DNA from: Euglena gracilis
Taxonomy: Eukaryota > Euglenida > Euglenophyceae > Euglenales
DNA length: 64,000 bases
Reading direction: 5' to 3'
NCBI GenBank assembly: GCA_039621445.1
Contig: CP154956.1
Span: 35,313,437 to 35,377,436 of the forward strand
A program made the translations under genes and the position numbers. Position 1 is the first letter of the stretch. Each line of letters starts with the position of its first letter. The notes below the pieces were generated by a model that saw only the letters and a program-made list of their open reading frames with translations, did no database searches and was not told the origin of the DNA. Positions 1-9,966 of this stretch are shown here, one piece after another.

Positions 1-657
1 ATTAAAATTGGTCGTCCCGCCCCCCTTGCCTCGTCCTCCCCCCCCATGGGCATGGGGCCCAAAACTGGGTGTGGGGGGAGCTTGTTTTGCATCCAGAATT
101 TTTGTCCAACAGTTAGAGGCATTATTCCCAACCTTACCACAACACTTACACGGTGCTCTGATTACACAGGTTGTGTGGTTGGGGTTTGGGAGCGGTGCTT
201 CTTTCACCTCTGAAGAATTTTTTGACAACACCCCCCCTTCTTGAGGATTTCTGGCAAAATTCTGAGAAAAATTCTCGTTTCGCGTTTTCTGAATGCATTT
301 GGTCCCCTCCATCCAATCGGGGTGTTGACTCGTTTCAGGGGGGGGCACCTGGCCCTTTAAATTCCATCCCCCCTCCGTTTGTTCAAGACATCCCTGTGTC
401 GATCCCATGATTTGAGCGGGGGGGATATGAAAATCGCTGGGGGAAAACAGCAATTTTTGTCCAAATGACCACCCATTGAGTGAAAGAAGCGAAATTTTGT
501 CCCTTGCCAACTCCTTTCTGATTACTTCTTTTTTTTTTTTTTATTCGGGGTTTTTGGTTTTCATTCCTCCTTTCTTTGTGAAAAATCTGGGGAAATTCCC
601 GTCTTAGCACATGACAGGTGTCCGCATGAGATGGAGATTTGACAAAATTCTGAATCG
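1..657. other. Non-coding stretch, no gene seen
   Basis: This stretch has a few homopolymer runs (C, G and a T16 near 526-542) and only short frames with no recognisable protein. I see no repeat boundary or regulatory signal that I can support. Confidence 0.4.
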
Positions 658-3180
658 TCAAAAATTCTGTCTCAAAATGTTTCCAAACTTCCCCAAAATA
701 CGTTGTTGAAAATCTGGACAGTTTTGGTGTAAAATTCTGCCAACAAAAAGGAAACTCCCGTGACCTGAAAATCTGTTGATTTTTGCCTCATTTTCCACCA
801 TGCCCCAAAACGGGGTATCAACAAAAATTGAAATCTGGCAACCAAAAACGGTGCCTTCCCCCATCATCCCTACCCCTGCCCCCATCCCTGCGAGCAAATT
901 TTGCACCAGGACCAGCACAGATGGAAATTTTTCATGCGTTTCAACGGGAAAGTCCAACACGCTCAGCTGGGGGGCATTCAAAAGGGGTATTGTTTGTGAG
1001 GCTGTTACTTCCAAACTTACGGAAGGAAAATCCACCATTCTGGGGGAAACAAAAAACAGAGTGAGGGGGGTAAAAACTGTTGTGGGTTGGGTAATGGGAA
1101 CGTGCAAAGTGTGGCTTTGCCAACAGGGGGTAGAGACCACCTTATGGTGCTCCTCCCCTTTGGGCAAGACCAACACTCCAGCACTGTTGCCCAAAAAGGC
1201 CGCTCCCCCTACCTCTGGGCCTAGGTTGCCCGAGTAGGGAGCGATGGGGGGGAAAATTTGAAAAATTTGAAAAACCAACCCGCTCACTCTCTCTGGGCTT
1301 CGCCTTCTCGTTCCTTCAGGTCCCAACCCAGGCCTTCTCATCGCTTCAAGTCCCAACCCTGTCCTTCTCATTCCTTCAGATCCCAACCCATAGCTGGGGG
1401 GTGGGGCTGTCCTCCTTGTGTTGGCTGCTGCTGGGCCCCCCTGCACCGCCACCACAGCGGTGCGGGGGAGTGGGCCCCCGGACGCCGCCACCACAGCGAC
1501 GCCGGGGTTGGGGGTCTCCCTTCCCGGGGTGTGAGAACAAAAATTGCGGCCAGTGATCTGGGCAGGGGGAAAAAACTGTCCACGTTGCCCCCCTTCCGTA
1601 CTAAACTGGGATTGTGTCCGTTTGAAACTTCTGAGACCCTCCAATTGAGAAAAGCTTCGCTCAATCCCAATAACCAAAGTGGAAATTTCTACAAATCCTT
1701 GAATTTTCAGCAAAAATGCCTGAAACGGCGTTTGATTTGAGTTTTCCAAACCCAAAACTGATAATTTCTCGTCAAAAAGTTCTTGCCTTTTGGCGCTGTT
1801 GTCCAAAGTTAAATTGGGCTGGAATCCCGCTGAATTTTGATCACTTTTGACCAAAGCGGTTTCCATTTTTGAATCTGGGGGATCTGCAGTTTTTTCCAAC
1901 TTTGCCCAGGGAAATTGAAAACATTCTTCGCCCAGCACTTCAAACCGAATTATTTTGTGCACTCTCCTCCTTGCACGTTCTTCCCAAGGATCTTTGTTTC
2001 CCCCCTCCATCTCCATTTCCATGGGGGGGACTGAAATTTGTGTGAGGGGGACAATTCCCGTTTCTCCTCCACCAGCCAAAAAGGCTGATCCGTGCCCACT
2101 CCCAGCCTGGGGGGGCAAAAGGGAAAAATTTCCCGTACGGAGGATTCCACCCATCTCCGACAAGATTGGCTGAAAAAACGTGAAAACCACAGCAAAAATC
2201 TGTGGCACAAGGGAAAGTTGTCCCGTACGGAGGATATCACCCATCTCCGACCGTTTTGGCTGAAAATCTGCCAAAATCACAGGAAATTTCTGTGACGGGG
2301 AAAGGGAAAATTCACTTTTTTCACTTGAAAACTGAAAGATCCTTGGGTGAGACAACGCCTGGGTTTTTTTGTGGGGGTAAATACGTGCCACTTTGTAAAT
2401 GGGACCCTGCCCCCCACAATAAATCTTGCTGAAAATGGATGCCGTTGGCAAAAACTGCGGGGAGACTTCAAAAAATTCCAGAAAATTCTGGGTCCTCATC
2501 GTAATTCTTGCTGAAATTGGCCACGTTGATTGTGAAAAATCTTCTCGGGTCTGAAAATTCAGTGGTAACCCATGAAAATCTGCTGGGAATTCACTTTTCT
2601 GAAAAATCTGTGGTAATGCGACAAGTAAATTTGGCAAGAATGATCTTTCTGAAAAATCTGCAGATGGAATGCATTGTGGCACCAAAATTTCCCCACATGA
2701 CACTTTTGAATGCCTACAATTCTTCGGGTTCTTTAGAAGCCTTAGGGCTGTGGTTGGGGGTTGTATGCTGGCACACCACAGTCGTGTGTTGTATGTGTCC
2801 GCCTGCTGAGCTTCTCCAGCTTCAATACCGCGCGCTGGGGGGCCATTGCAGGGCCCCCCTCCACCAGCTGCAGCTTTCAATGTGAACAATGTGTTTGGGG
2901 CTTGAGCTTCAATCTTCTTTCTTGTCATTCTTCTTTGACTTCCTTGTGCTTCAGCTGCCTGGCGGGCCTCGCTCTGGCCGGAGGATCCGGGTAGGACCTC
3001 CATGAAAACCCTTTCTTGGTTCGAGTTTTTTGCGGATCCTTCGGCCTCGGCTTTTTCTTGAGGCGGCCGCCGGGCTTCGAAGCCAAACTTTTCAATGTTT
3101 TCTTTTTTGTCCTTGGGCTTTTGCCAGTGAACCTTGAAATTCATTTTTTTCAAATTCCTGGTTCTTGCATGCACAATCAA
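658..3180 (-). CDS. 840-codon open frame of unknown nature
   Basis: An uninterrupted minus-strand frame of 840 codons lies directly downstream (in the minus direction) of the reverse transcriptase frame at 4366-3497. Its first ~110 residues are rich in Lys, Glu, Gln and Arg; the remainder is rich in Phe, Pro and Ser and contains internal repeats, such as two copies of a SEM-G-ILRTG segment near the middle and a GLG-E-MRR-type repeat further on. No catalytic motif for RNase H, integrase, tyrosine recombinase or any host enzyme is visible. The length without a stop is unusual for DNA of this composition, so it may be a third frame of the retroelement or a chance opening in repetitive sequence. 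Other frames of the same stretch are also open for 100-160 codons, which favours a composition effect. I do not assign a function. Confidence 0.25.
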   Translation of the reverse strand: MIVHARTRNLKKMNFKVHWQKPKDKKENIEKFGFEARRPPQEKAEAEGSAKNSNQERVFMEVLPGSSGQSEARQAAEAQGSQRRMTRKKIEAQAPNTLFTLKAAAGGGGPCNGPPARGIEAGEAQQADTYNTRLWCASIQPPTTALRLLKNPKNCRHSKVSCGEILVPQCIPSADFSERSFLPNLLVALPQIFQKSEFPADFHGLPLNFQTREDFSQSTWPISARITMRTQNFLEFFEVSPQFLPTASIFSKIYCGGQGPIYKVARIYPHKKTQALSHPRIFQFSSEKSEFSLSPSQKFPVILADFQPKRSEMGDILRTGQLSLVPQIFAVVFTFFQPILSEMGGILRTGNFSLLPPQAGSGHGSAFLAGGGETGIVPLTQISVPPMEMEMEGGNKDPWEERARRRVHKIIRFEVLGEECFQFPWAKLEKTADPPDSKMETALVKSDQNSAGFQPNLTLDNSAKRQELFDEKLSVLGLENSNQTPFQAFLLKIQGFVEISTLVIGIERSFSQLEGLRSFKRTQSQFSTEGGQRGQFFPPAQITGRNFCSHTPGRETPNPGVAVVAASGGPLPRTAVVAVQGGPAAANTRRTAPPPSYGLGSEGMRRTGLGLEAMRRPGLGPEGTRRRSPERVSGLVFQIFQIFPPIAPYSGNLGPEVGGAAFLGNSAGVLVLPKGEEHHKVVSTPCWQSHTLHVPITQPTTVFTPLTLFFVSPRMVDFPSVSLEVTASQTIPLLNAPQLSVLDFPVETHEKFPSVLVLVQNLLAGMGAGVGMMGEGTVFGCQISIFVDTPFWGMVENEAKINRFSGHGSFLFVGRILHQNCPDFQQRILGKFGNILRQNF

Positions 3181-3496
3181 TTGATATTTTTTGTAGTTTT
3201 GTTCCAGTGCATTGGGTGGACAAAGAACCCTGTGTGTGAGATTGGTTTGAAATTGGTGGGTTCGAATGGGGACTTTCTTAGGTTAATTAGGGAAAATAGG
3301 CAAATCCTACTGTGGAAAATTGGTCGGCCGGTCTTGAAAATTTCAAAGAATCGGCCCAGCAAGGTCAAAAATTGAGTTCAGGCTTTCAAGCCGAACCATA
3401 ATAATCTTTTCCCTAGGTTAAATTCAACTGAAAACCAAAAAGTGGTATTTCAGTGATTTTCGGCCCCACTCAGGCCAATTTTGGCCAATTTTTGGG
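3181..3496. other. Non-coding gap downstream of the RT frame
   Basis: Between the stop of the RT frame and the 840-codon frame the minus strand has stops in all useful frames. No RNase H or integrase can be recognised, so the retroelement looks 3'-degenerate. Confidence 0.4.
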
Positions 3497-4366
3497 TTAG
3501 GACCCCTTTACAGGGGCTGTGGAATTTTCCACTAAAAAATTTGCCAGGGCATCCGTAAAGGCCCTTAGAAAGGGCAGGGCCATGAGATTGCATCTGATTT
3601 GGCCCAAAATGGCAGCCAATTGCCTTTTTGACATGTAATCTTTTTTCACCATTTTTCTCAGCTCCTTTTTTACTGTTTTTATTTTCTGGGGGGGCACCTG
3701 TAATTTTCCCTCTTGGAAGTTTAGTTGAAATCCAAGATGATTTACGATTTGGGTGGGCTGCAGGGTGGACTTTTTTACATTGATTTTGAACCCTGATTTG
3801 ATTAAATCCCTGACCACTGTGTTCAGGTGATTTTGTAAGATGATTTGTGTTGGGGCCACCAGCAAAATGTCGTCCAGGTAAATAAATACATGGATGCCCC
3901 TTTTCCTCCACAGCTTTTCGAATGTTTTCATGACTGACATGAAAATTTGGGGCATTACATTCAGGCCAAAACAGCCTGCCTGGAATTCCCAGGTCTGCCC
4001 CCCCACCTGATGCCTTAAAAATGGCCTTAGGCCTGGACTTACTGGAATATGAAAATAGGCATCTTTCAGGTCTATTTTGGCTGCCCAGTGGCCCTTTTCC
4101 AAAACTGGAAAAATGTGCTGGATGTGATCCAGCTTGAAAGGTTTCACTTGAAACTGCTGATTTAATTCTCTGCAGTCGCTGATCATTCTCCATTTGGTTG
4201 TTCCCCCTTCTGGTTTCGAAATTAAAAACCATGGGATTAAATGCTGGGTTTCTGAATCCCAAACTCGTTTTATTGACCCAGTTTTTTCGTAATCCAACAG
4301 GATTTTTTCTGCCTGGTTCAGGTTCAGGTTGGCTCTGGGTTTTGGGTGGGTGGACAATTTTGGTGG
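3497..4366 (-). CDS. Reverse transcriptase of a DIRS/Ty3-like retroelement (split by a later insertion)
   Basis: The encoded protein is the polymerase of a retrotransposon, copying element RNA into DNA. Counting from 4357, fingers and palm motifs run in order: RMISDCRELNQ at about residues 57-67, DLKDAYFHIP at 96-105, the FGLNVMPQIF motif at about 130-139, FIYLDD with catalytic aspartates at 158-163, and the NHLGFQL motif near residue 205. The style of these motifs resembles DIRS-type and Ty3-type polymerases; no tyrosine recombinase or integrase is present to decide. The upstream end is cut at 4366/4370 by the LTR retrotransposon 4371-9962. On the far side, the same frame continues from 9967 in the minus direction, overlapping the gag-like frame in another phase, so the true start lies upstream of the insertion. 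The frame is intact over about 290 codons, including the catalytic residues, but there is no RNase H downstream. Identity as RT is secure; the clade is inferred. Confidence 0.9.
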   Translation of the reverse strand, partial: PPKLSTHPKPRANLNLNQAEKILLDYEKTGSIKRVWDSETQHLIPWFLISKPEGGTTKWRMISDCRELNQQFQVKPFKLDHIQHIFPVLEKGHWAAKIDLKDAYFHIPVSPGLRPFLRHQVGGQTWEFQAGCFGLNVMPQIFMSVMKTFEKLWRKRGIHVFIYLDDILLVAPTQIILQNHLNTVVRDLIKSGFKINVKKSTLQPTQIVNHLGFQLNFQEGKLQVPPQKIKTVKKELRKMVKKDYMSKRQLAAILGQIRCNLMALPFLRAFTDALANFLVENSTAPVKGS

Positions 4367-4370
4367 GCTG

Positions 4371-4956
4371 TGTCGGCTGTCGGCCCGCCGACAGCCGGTT
4401 TCTCAACATTCCCCCCCGCGATAGGACTCACCCAGTGGGTAGGAAGCTCCAGAAGTCAATTGGAAGGTGAGCAAAATGTTGCAAGTCTGGAAATACAAAA
4501 GAAAAGAATGAAGGAGCAAGGCATTCCATTCCAAAATCATTGTTTGTATGTTCCTCTCACCCACTGCAAGCACAGGTGTGTCTGACCAAGGTGTGCAGGT
4601 TGCCTTGTGTGTGCTTTGCCTTCTGAATCAAGTCCATACTTCAAAAGGGTCTTATTTGTGGTTTTCTTTGAATTCAAGGGCAGAAAAAGCCAGATTCAGT
4701 TTCAAAGTTTTGGATCCTACGCCGGTATGCCAACCCAGCCACTCACAGGGGGCGAAAAGCCGGGCCTCCGGCCCTGAGCCCTCCGGAGGCTCTTTTTATT
4801 AAAAAACCCTGGGGCTGGGTGGTGACCGTAGGTGGGGGAAAAGGAAGAAGGAGGCCCAGTCGGTCGGGCACTCCATTCCCCAGGCATTTACTTCATTCCG
4901 GTACACCTTTACACTTTCGTCGTCTTCCTTTTTTTCTTTAAAACCCCCCACCGACA
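4371..4956 (+). repeat. 5' LTR
   Basis: The repeat has TG...CA ends with a TGTCGG/CCGACA terminal inversion and starts with a GTCGGC/GCCGAC palindrome. It holds the unoccupied target ATTCCATT at 4523-4530 that is occupied by a MITE in the 3' LTR. A short frame ending at 4799 on the minus strand is only the tail of the disrupted gag-like frame as mirrored in the 3' LTR. Confidence 0.95.
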
Positions 4957-4969
4957 TGGTAAGCAGAGG
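4957..4969 (+). promoter_or_regulatory. Primer-binding site
   Basis: The sequence TGGTAAGCAGAGG directly abuts the 5' LTR. TGG pairs with the tRNA CCA end, and apart from one extra A it matches the complement of a eukaryotic initiator tRNA-Met 3' end. Assignment to initiator Met is inferred. Confidence 0.75.
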
Positions 4970-7900
4970 TTTGCTGCTGGGCTGTGCCCAGCAGAATCTT
5001 TTTGAAATCTGTGGTTTCTTTGGAATTTGTGCACCAGTTTGTGCTGTAAATCGTGGGTGAATGTTTTCATCTGGTATTTTTGCAAATGGAATGGAATCAA
5101 TCTGTGAGCAGGCTCTGGGGGGAATGGACACTGAAAACGGCCCAGATTTTTGCAATTCCCAGTGGTAGGAGAACGGGCCAGGTTGAGTGTCAGTCGAGAG
5201 CCAAGCTCTAAGCTCCAGGTTGTTGTCGGGTGTGATTTTTTTCTGTGGCTTGTGGTTTTTGTCAGTGACTTGTTTTCAGCAATTTTTTCCCAAATCAGGC
5301 TGTGCTTTTTGAACGACTGTGGAGTCCAATCTGGAAGATAATTTTTCTGGCAGAAGTTTTCATTTTCAGGTGTTCATTTTCATTGGTCGTTTTACAGTTT
5401 TGGCTGTGGGAAGTCAAGTTTACGTTTTCTTCAGCAGTGATTCAAGTTTTTTCATCGTTGTCTGGTTGTGGATTTTTTGGATAAACCTCAGAATGCTTGA
5501 GGCATGTCATTTTTGAGAAACACCGTTTTCTCTGGGGTGCACAGTACCCTTTTACTTGTGCTCAAGCAGCCAGACAAACATTTCCGAAAGTTTTTTGTTT
5601 TGCCAGTCCCAGTTTAACTTTGATCAGGGTGAGTTCACTGCAGGTGTGGCAGGTGCTCAGACTGGGACGTCATTTCAGTGGGTTTGTATGCTGGTCCCAT
5701 GCATTTGTGGGCTCCGAGTCCATCTCTTGGGAGAGGTTCACTGGTTTGTTCAGTGACTTTTTTCCTGTCTGGGACATGCATCGACCTGTTCCATTTTCAC
5801 AGTTTTGTTGTTTCACTCAGTTTCGGTGTGCTTCCAGTGAGGCAGCCCAGTTCGGTTTTGGGTTATGCCGTTTCGAGGGGAAAATAACACCTCTATCGAA
5901 CACTGGCAGGCAGAGTAATTTTCATTCATTTTTGGGAGCGACTGGTCAAAGAGGGGAACCGGGTGTGTAAATCCGGGAGGAACAGACACCCCCGTCGACA
6001 CACACTTAAGGGCCCAGGGATCCTGAGTTCAGTGGTGTTCAGTTTTCAGTTCAGTGTTCAGTGGTTCAGTTTCAGTTCAGTGGAGTTGTTTTTGGTCGAC
6101 CTGGGGAATTTTTAGTGACCAATCCAAGTTTTCAGTTGATGAGTGACGAGGGGGGGAACATACACAAGAGGTGCTGCGGCCGCACCATCTCTTGTATAAA
6201 CCCCCAAGAAACGAAACCAGCTGGGACATATGGGTGGTTGCGTTTTCTGAGAGCCCCATTCCGGAAAATCTCAGAGTCATTGGGCAGCTGAGGGTGCCGT
6301 TCAGCTGCATAATCGCCAGAATTTTGTTTCATGAAATTGGTTGTATTGTCAAGCCTGTTGGGAAACAAAGTCCACCAGAATATTTCTGAAAAAAAAAACC
6401 CAAAGTGGTGGCAAAGCTCATTTTTTCCTTGTCCTGTGGGGTGTGTTGGCCAAAAGGTGAGCCATAATCTCAATCTCATCTGGAGTGGTTTGCTTGGTTG
6501 TGGTTCGCTGCACATTTTTCCAACAGCAGCACTGATTTTTTGATTTTTCCAACAGGTGTGTTTTGTGTTGCAGCCTGCTGCTGGGGATGCAAATTTTGTC
6601 GTAATGGGGTTCCTCCCTTCCCCAATTGCCATGAGTTGTTCGGCAAAATGATAGACAATGATGCATCCTGGTTTTTTTGTTGCGGTTTGGGCACACTGAC
6701 AAATCAATCCGTGATGGGTGTTGTGAGGAGGCAGCCATAGGGTCCAGCTTTATTGTTGCTGTGTTTGGTTTTTTTTGTTTCTTTTTCCCGTTGTGCAGGT
6801 TTTCAACTCAACAACGCAAGGAGCAAGAATTGAGAGAATTTCGAGAATTTCACCGTGGAGAATTTATCAAGAGTTTTGCAATTTGGACGACCACAAGCAG
6901 AATTTCGTCGCCACGGTGGGTACTTCGAAGTGGCACCCCGTATTGTGACCCCTGGGAAGTTAATGACAAGACTTGGTGTGTTGGAGCCTGGCTGATAATT
7001 GGTTGTGATGCAGGGGGTCAACACGGAGTTTATTTTCCCCCTGTTTGTTGTTCAAGTGAGCCAGTGAGCCAGGCCTGGCAGTCTGAACTCCCCGATCGTT
7101 CGGCCCAAACATTCAGGTTGCTGCCAAAATGGGTGCAAGAATCAGCTTATTTTTCCTCCAGTGAAGTAGAGGAATACAAATGTAAATGGGTTCTCCCATC
7201 ATGTGGGGGGGGGTCCATTTGGCTGAGTGCACCGAAGTAATTGTTATGACAACTGGGTTACTTTCTTTGGAGAGCCGAGCCTGAGGATTGAGCATTCAAA
7301 TTTTCCTGGTTTTTTTTTGGAATCTGGCAGATTTTGGCCTGGGCCACGATTTTCCCAGTTTTTAACCCCTGCCACCCCGTGTGCTTGGGGGGGGGGGGGC
7401 TCAGCGAAGCCTGATCCTGTGACTCATTCGGCTTTGGTGGAGCTGAACTTTGTTTTTGCAGTCGGTTTGGAAATGTGAAGCCCAGGTTGAGTTAATTGAG
7501 GTTTTGCCCTCCAGCCCTTTTGCGGGGGGGGGGGGGGGCAGTGCGAAGTCCCATCCTTTGGAGTTGTTTGATTTCATTCGGTTTGGACAAGAGGCCCAGG
7601 TTTGTCATTTTTTTTTGGGTTTGGAGGCTGAAGCCAGGTTATCCCCCTTGCCTCTTGTGGGGGGGGGGCAGCAAAAAATTGCCTTGGCTGCGAGACTTGG
7701 ATTTAAATTTTTGGGATTTTTGAGATTGCCAAGTCATTTAACCCCCATTGCCCCGTGTGAATGGGGGGGGGGGCAGTGAGAATATTCCTGGAGAGTCGCA
7801 TTCTTCGGGATTTTTGAATTTGCTGGGAACCCCCGACCCTCACGGCTGTGTTGCCGGGGGGGGGGGGGGGGCAGTTCGGTTGGTTATCACGGAATATTTG

Positions 7901-9067
7901 TGATTAGGTTTGGCAGTCTGTGCAGTCCACAGTGGTGGGATGTTATGTGGCTGACTTTGGGTTTAGAGGTTGGAATTCCTGTTGGATTTGTTGAGGGCTT
8001 TTGCAGGCCCTGCTTTTGTGGAGGATACATCTGTGTTGGAAAAAATCTGGCATTTTTATTTTTTTCCAAGGAGAAAACCGAGTTCGGATTTTGCAGTCTC
8101 AGTTTTTCGATTCAGTTTGGATTTTGAGAACTGCAATTTTCATGGAATATTCGAACTCGGGGGGGGGGGGTCAGACCCTCCTCCACAGGCCCTGGTCGTG
8201 GGCCAAATAAAAAAACAGCCATGTGGGCACCAAAGCCCTGTGAGATAGTGGCTGTGGGCCAATGTGAAGCCCTGCTCTCTTTGCATTCAACAAAAAAAAT
8301 CGACCCAGTCATTTTCGGTTGGAATGCATGACAAGGAAGTGGGCACGCAAACACACAAAGCACACACCCGCACACGCACACGAACCCGCACCCGCATTGT
8401 ACACTATCCCCGTATAACCGCCTTACCTCGTACCTTTGCACCTCACCGTTTGCCTTTCTCACCTCTGTCATCCATTCTTTCTCTTCACTGGAAAGGAATG
8501 CTTCGCTCTTCCTTTTTTTTTACCCAATCAAAGAATTACGCCGGGCACTGTGAGCCAAGTCCCTGATTCAAAAGAATTTCATTTCTTCACAAAAAAAATC
8601 AACGAATGTTCAGTTGTTATTGTTTGGATTTTTTCCTTCCTCACCAGAGAAAATATTTTTGAACACTGCCAAAGGGACATTTTAATGAAGGCAGTGTGAG
8701 GGACAGGCCTGGGGGGAAGTGTGCCCGAAGATTTTTTTGTTTTCGATTCTTTTATGGGTTCCATGTTCCTTTTGCAAGCACAAGTTCGGACTCAACAAAG
8801 TACAAGAATTCCCCCACATTTTTTGTGGGACGTTTCTTTCTCCCTTCCACCACCGGTGGGGGGGGGGGCTGGCCCCGTTATCACCTGATTTTTCAGGTGC
8901 CCCTAAAAGCACTATCAAGTTGCGGGGGGGGGGGGGTCACCACAGCCCTTCAAAAAAAAAATAAAAAAATGCCCCGGAGGCCAAAACGGCCCAACCTTAA
9001 AAAAAAAAAAAAACGATTTTCCCCATTCAAGGGGGGGGGGGGCAAAAATTGGTCCGACTAACGTCGC
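4970..9067 (+). other. LTR element interior without coding capacity
   Basis: Open frames reach at most 187 codons and none resembles gag, protease, RT or integrase. The first half is T-rich with repeated CAGTTTTCAGTTCAG-type runs at about 6020-6090. The second half holds evenly spaced G-tracts (separate entry). This resembles LARD/TRIM-like elements that keep only signals for transcription, priming and packaging. Confidence 0.7.
7360..7875 (+). repeat. Array of five G-tract modules
   Basis: Five units of roughly 100-140 bp each carry a TGCC...C(C)GTGTG-like lead, then an uninterrupted run of 9-16 G, then GCAG. The G runs lie near 7387, 7527, 7662, 7761 and 7857. Further G-runs occur at 8160, 8861, 8926 and 9031. 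The interior of the LTR element is therefore a G-quadruplex-prone series on the transcribed-sense strand. Confidence 0.7.
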
Positions 9068-9078
9068 AAGGGAGGGGG
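9068..9078 (+). promoter_or_regulatory. Polypurine tract
   Basis: Eleven purines, AAGGGAGGGGG, immediately precede the TG of the 3' LTR, the expected place for the plus-strand primer of an LTR retrotransposon. Confidence 0.85.
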
Positions 9079-9962
9079 TGTCGGCTGTCGGCCCGCCGAC
9101 AGCCGGTTTCTCAACATTCCCCCCCGCGATAGGACTCACCCAGTGGGTAGGAAGCTCCAGAAGTCAATTGGAAGGTGAGCAAAATGTTGCAAGTCTGGAA
9201 ATACAAAAGAAAAGAATGAAGGAGCAAGGCATTCCATTCAGGCTTCTTTTTAAGTCACCTGACCCCCCCCCCCGGGGGGAGGGGGGGTGGGTGGGTGTGG
9301 CCGGGCCGGACCCCCCCCCCCCGGGGGGGGGGGGCCCGCGCCGGAGGCGCTGGGTATACCTTTTCGGCGCGAAGCGCCGAAAATTTTTGAAAATTGCCTT
9401 TAACGGGCCCGATTTTGGGGGGGTCCCCGGACCCCCCCCCCCCCCCGGGGGGGGCGTCCCGCGCCACCCTGGGTGGGTGGGGGGGGACCCCCCCCCTCCC
9501 CCCCCCGGGGGTCTTAAAAAGAAGCCTGATTCCATTCCAAAATCATTGTCTGTATGTTCCTCTCACCCACTGCAAGCACAGGTGTGTCTGACCAAGGTGT
9601 GCAGGTTGCCTTGTGTGTGCTTTGCCTTCTGAATCAAGTCCATACTTCAAAAGGGTCTTATTTGTGGTTTTCTTTGAATTCAAGGGCAGAAAAAGCCAGA
9701 TTCAGTTTCAAAGTTTTGGATCCTACGCCGGTATGCCAACCCAGCCACTCACAGGGGGCGAAAAGCCGGGCCTCCGGCCCTGAGCCCTCCGGAGGCTCTT
9801 TTTATTAAAAAACCCTGGGGCTGGGTGGTGACCGTAGGTGGGGGAAAAGGAAGAAGGAGGCCCAGTCGGTCGGGCACTCCATTCCCCAGGCATTTACTTC
9901 ATTCCGGTACACCTTTACACTTTCGTCGTCTTCCTTTTTTTCTTTAAAACCCCCCACCGACA
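9079..9962 (+). repeat. 3' LTR carrying a MITE insertion
   Basis: This copy is colinear with 4371-4956 except for the 290-bp insertion at 9239-9528 and its 8-bp duplication. Removing these leaves exactly 586 bp. Confidence 0.95.
9239..9528. mobile_element. hAT-type MITE, TSD ATTCCATT
   Basis: Perfect 16-bp terminal inverted repeats, CAGGCTTCTTTTTAAG and its complement, are flanked by the 8-bp duplication ATTCCATT at 9231-9238 and 9529-9536. The unoccupied site is at 4523-4530 in the other LTR. The 290-bp body is made of C and G runs around a GGCGCGAAGCGCC hairpin next to a GTATACC sequence. An 8-bp duplication and CA/TG-starting termini are typical of hAT. There is no coding capacity. Confidence 0.95.
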
Positions 9963-9966
9963 GCTG

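Larger units (their letters stand above)
4371..9962 (+). mobile_element. LTR retrotransposon, non-autonomous, TSD GCTG
   Basis: Two 586-bp LTRs (4371-4956 and 9079-9962 once a 298-bp MITE-plus-duplication is subtracted) begin TGTCGG and end CCGACA. The element is flanked by the 4-bp direct repeat GCTG (4367-4370 and 9963-9966). A primer-binding site follows the 5' LTR and an 11-base purine tract precedes the 3' LTR, giving plus-strand orientation. I see only one substitution between the LTRs (t at 4547 region, c in the second copy), so insertion was recent. The 4.1-kb interior encodes no gag or pol; it must depend on enzymes supplied elsewhere. It interrupts the minus-strand retroelement between its gag-like and RT frames. 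Confidence 0.93.

Noticed and set aside
4371-4956. Solo LTR or independent insertion at 4371 and another at 9079
   Set aside because: Neither copy alone has a target duplication; together they share GCTG outside, a PBS after the first and a PPT before the second.
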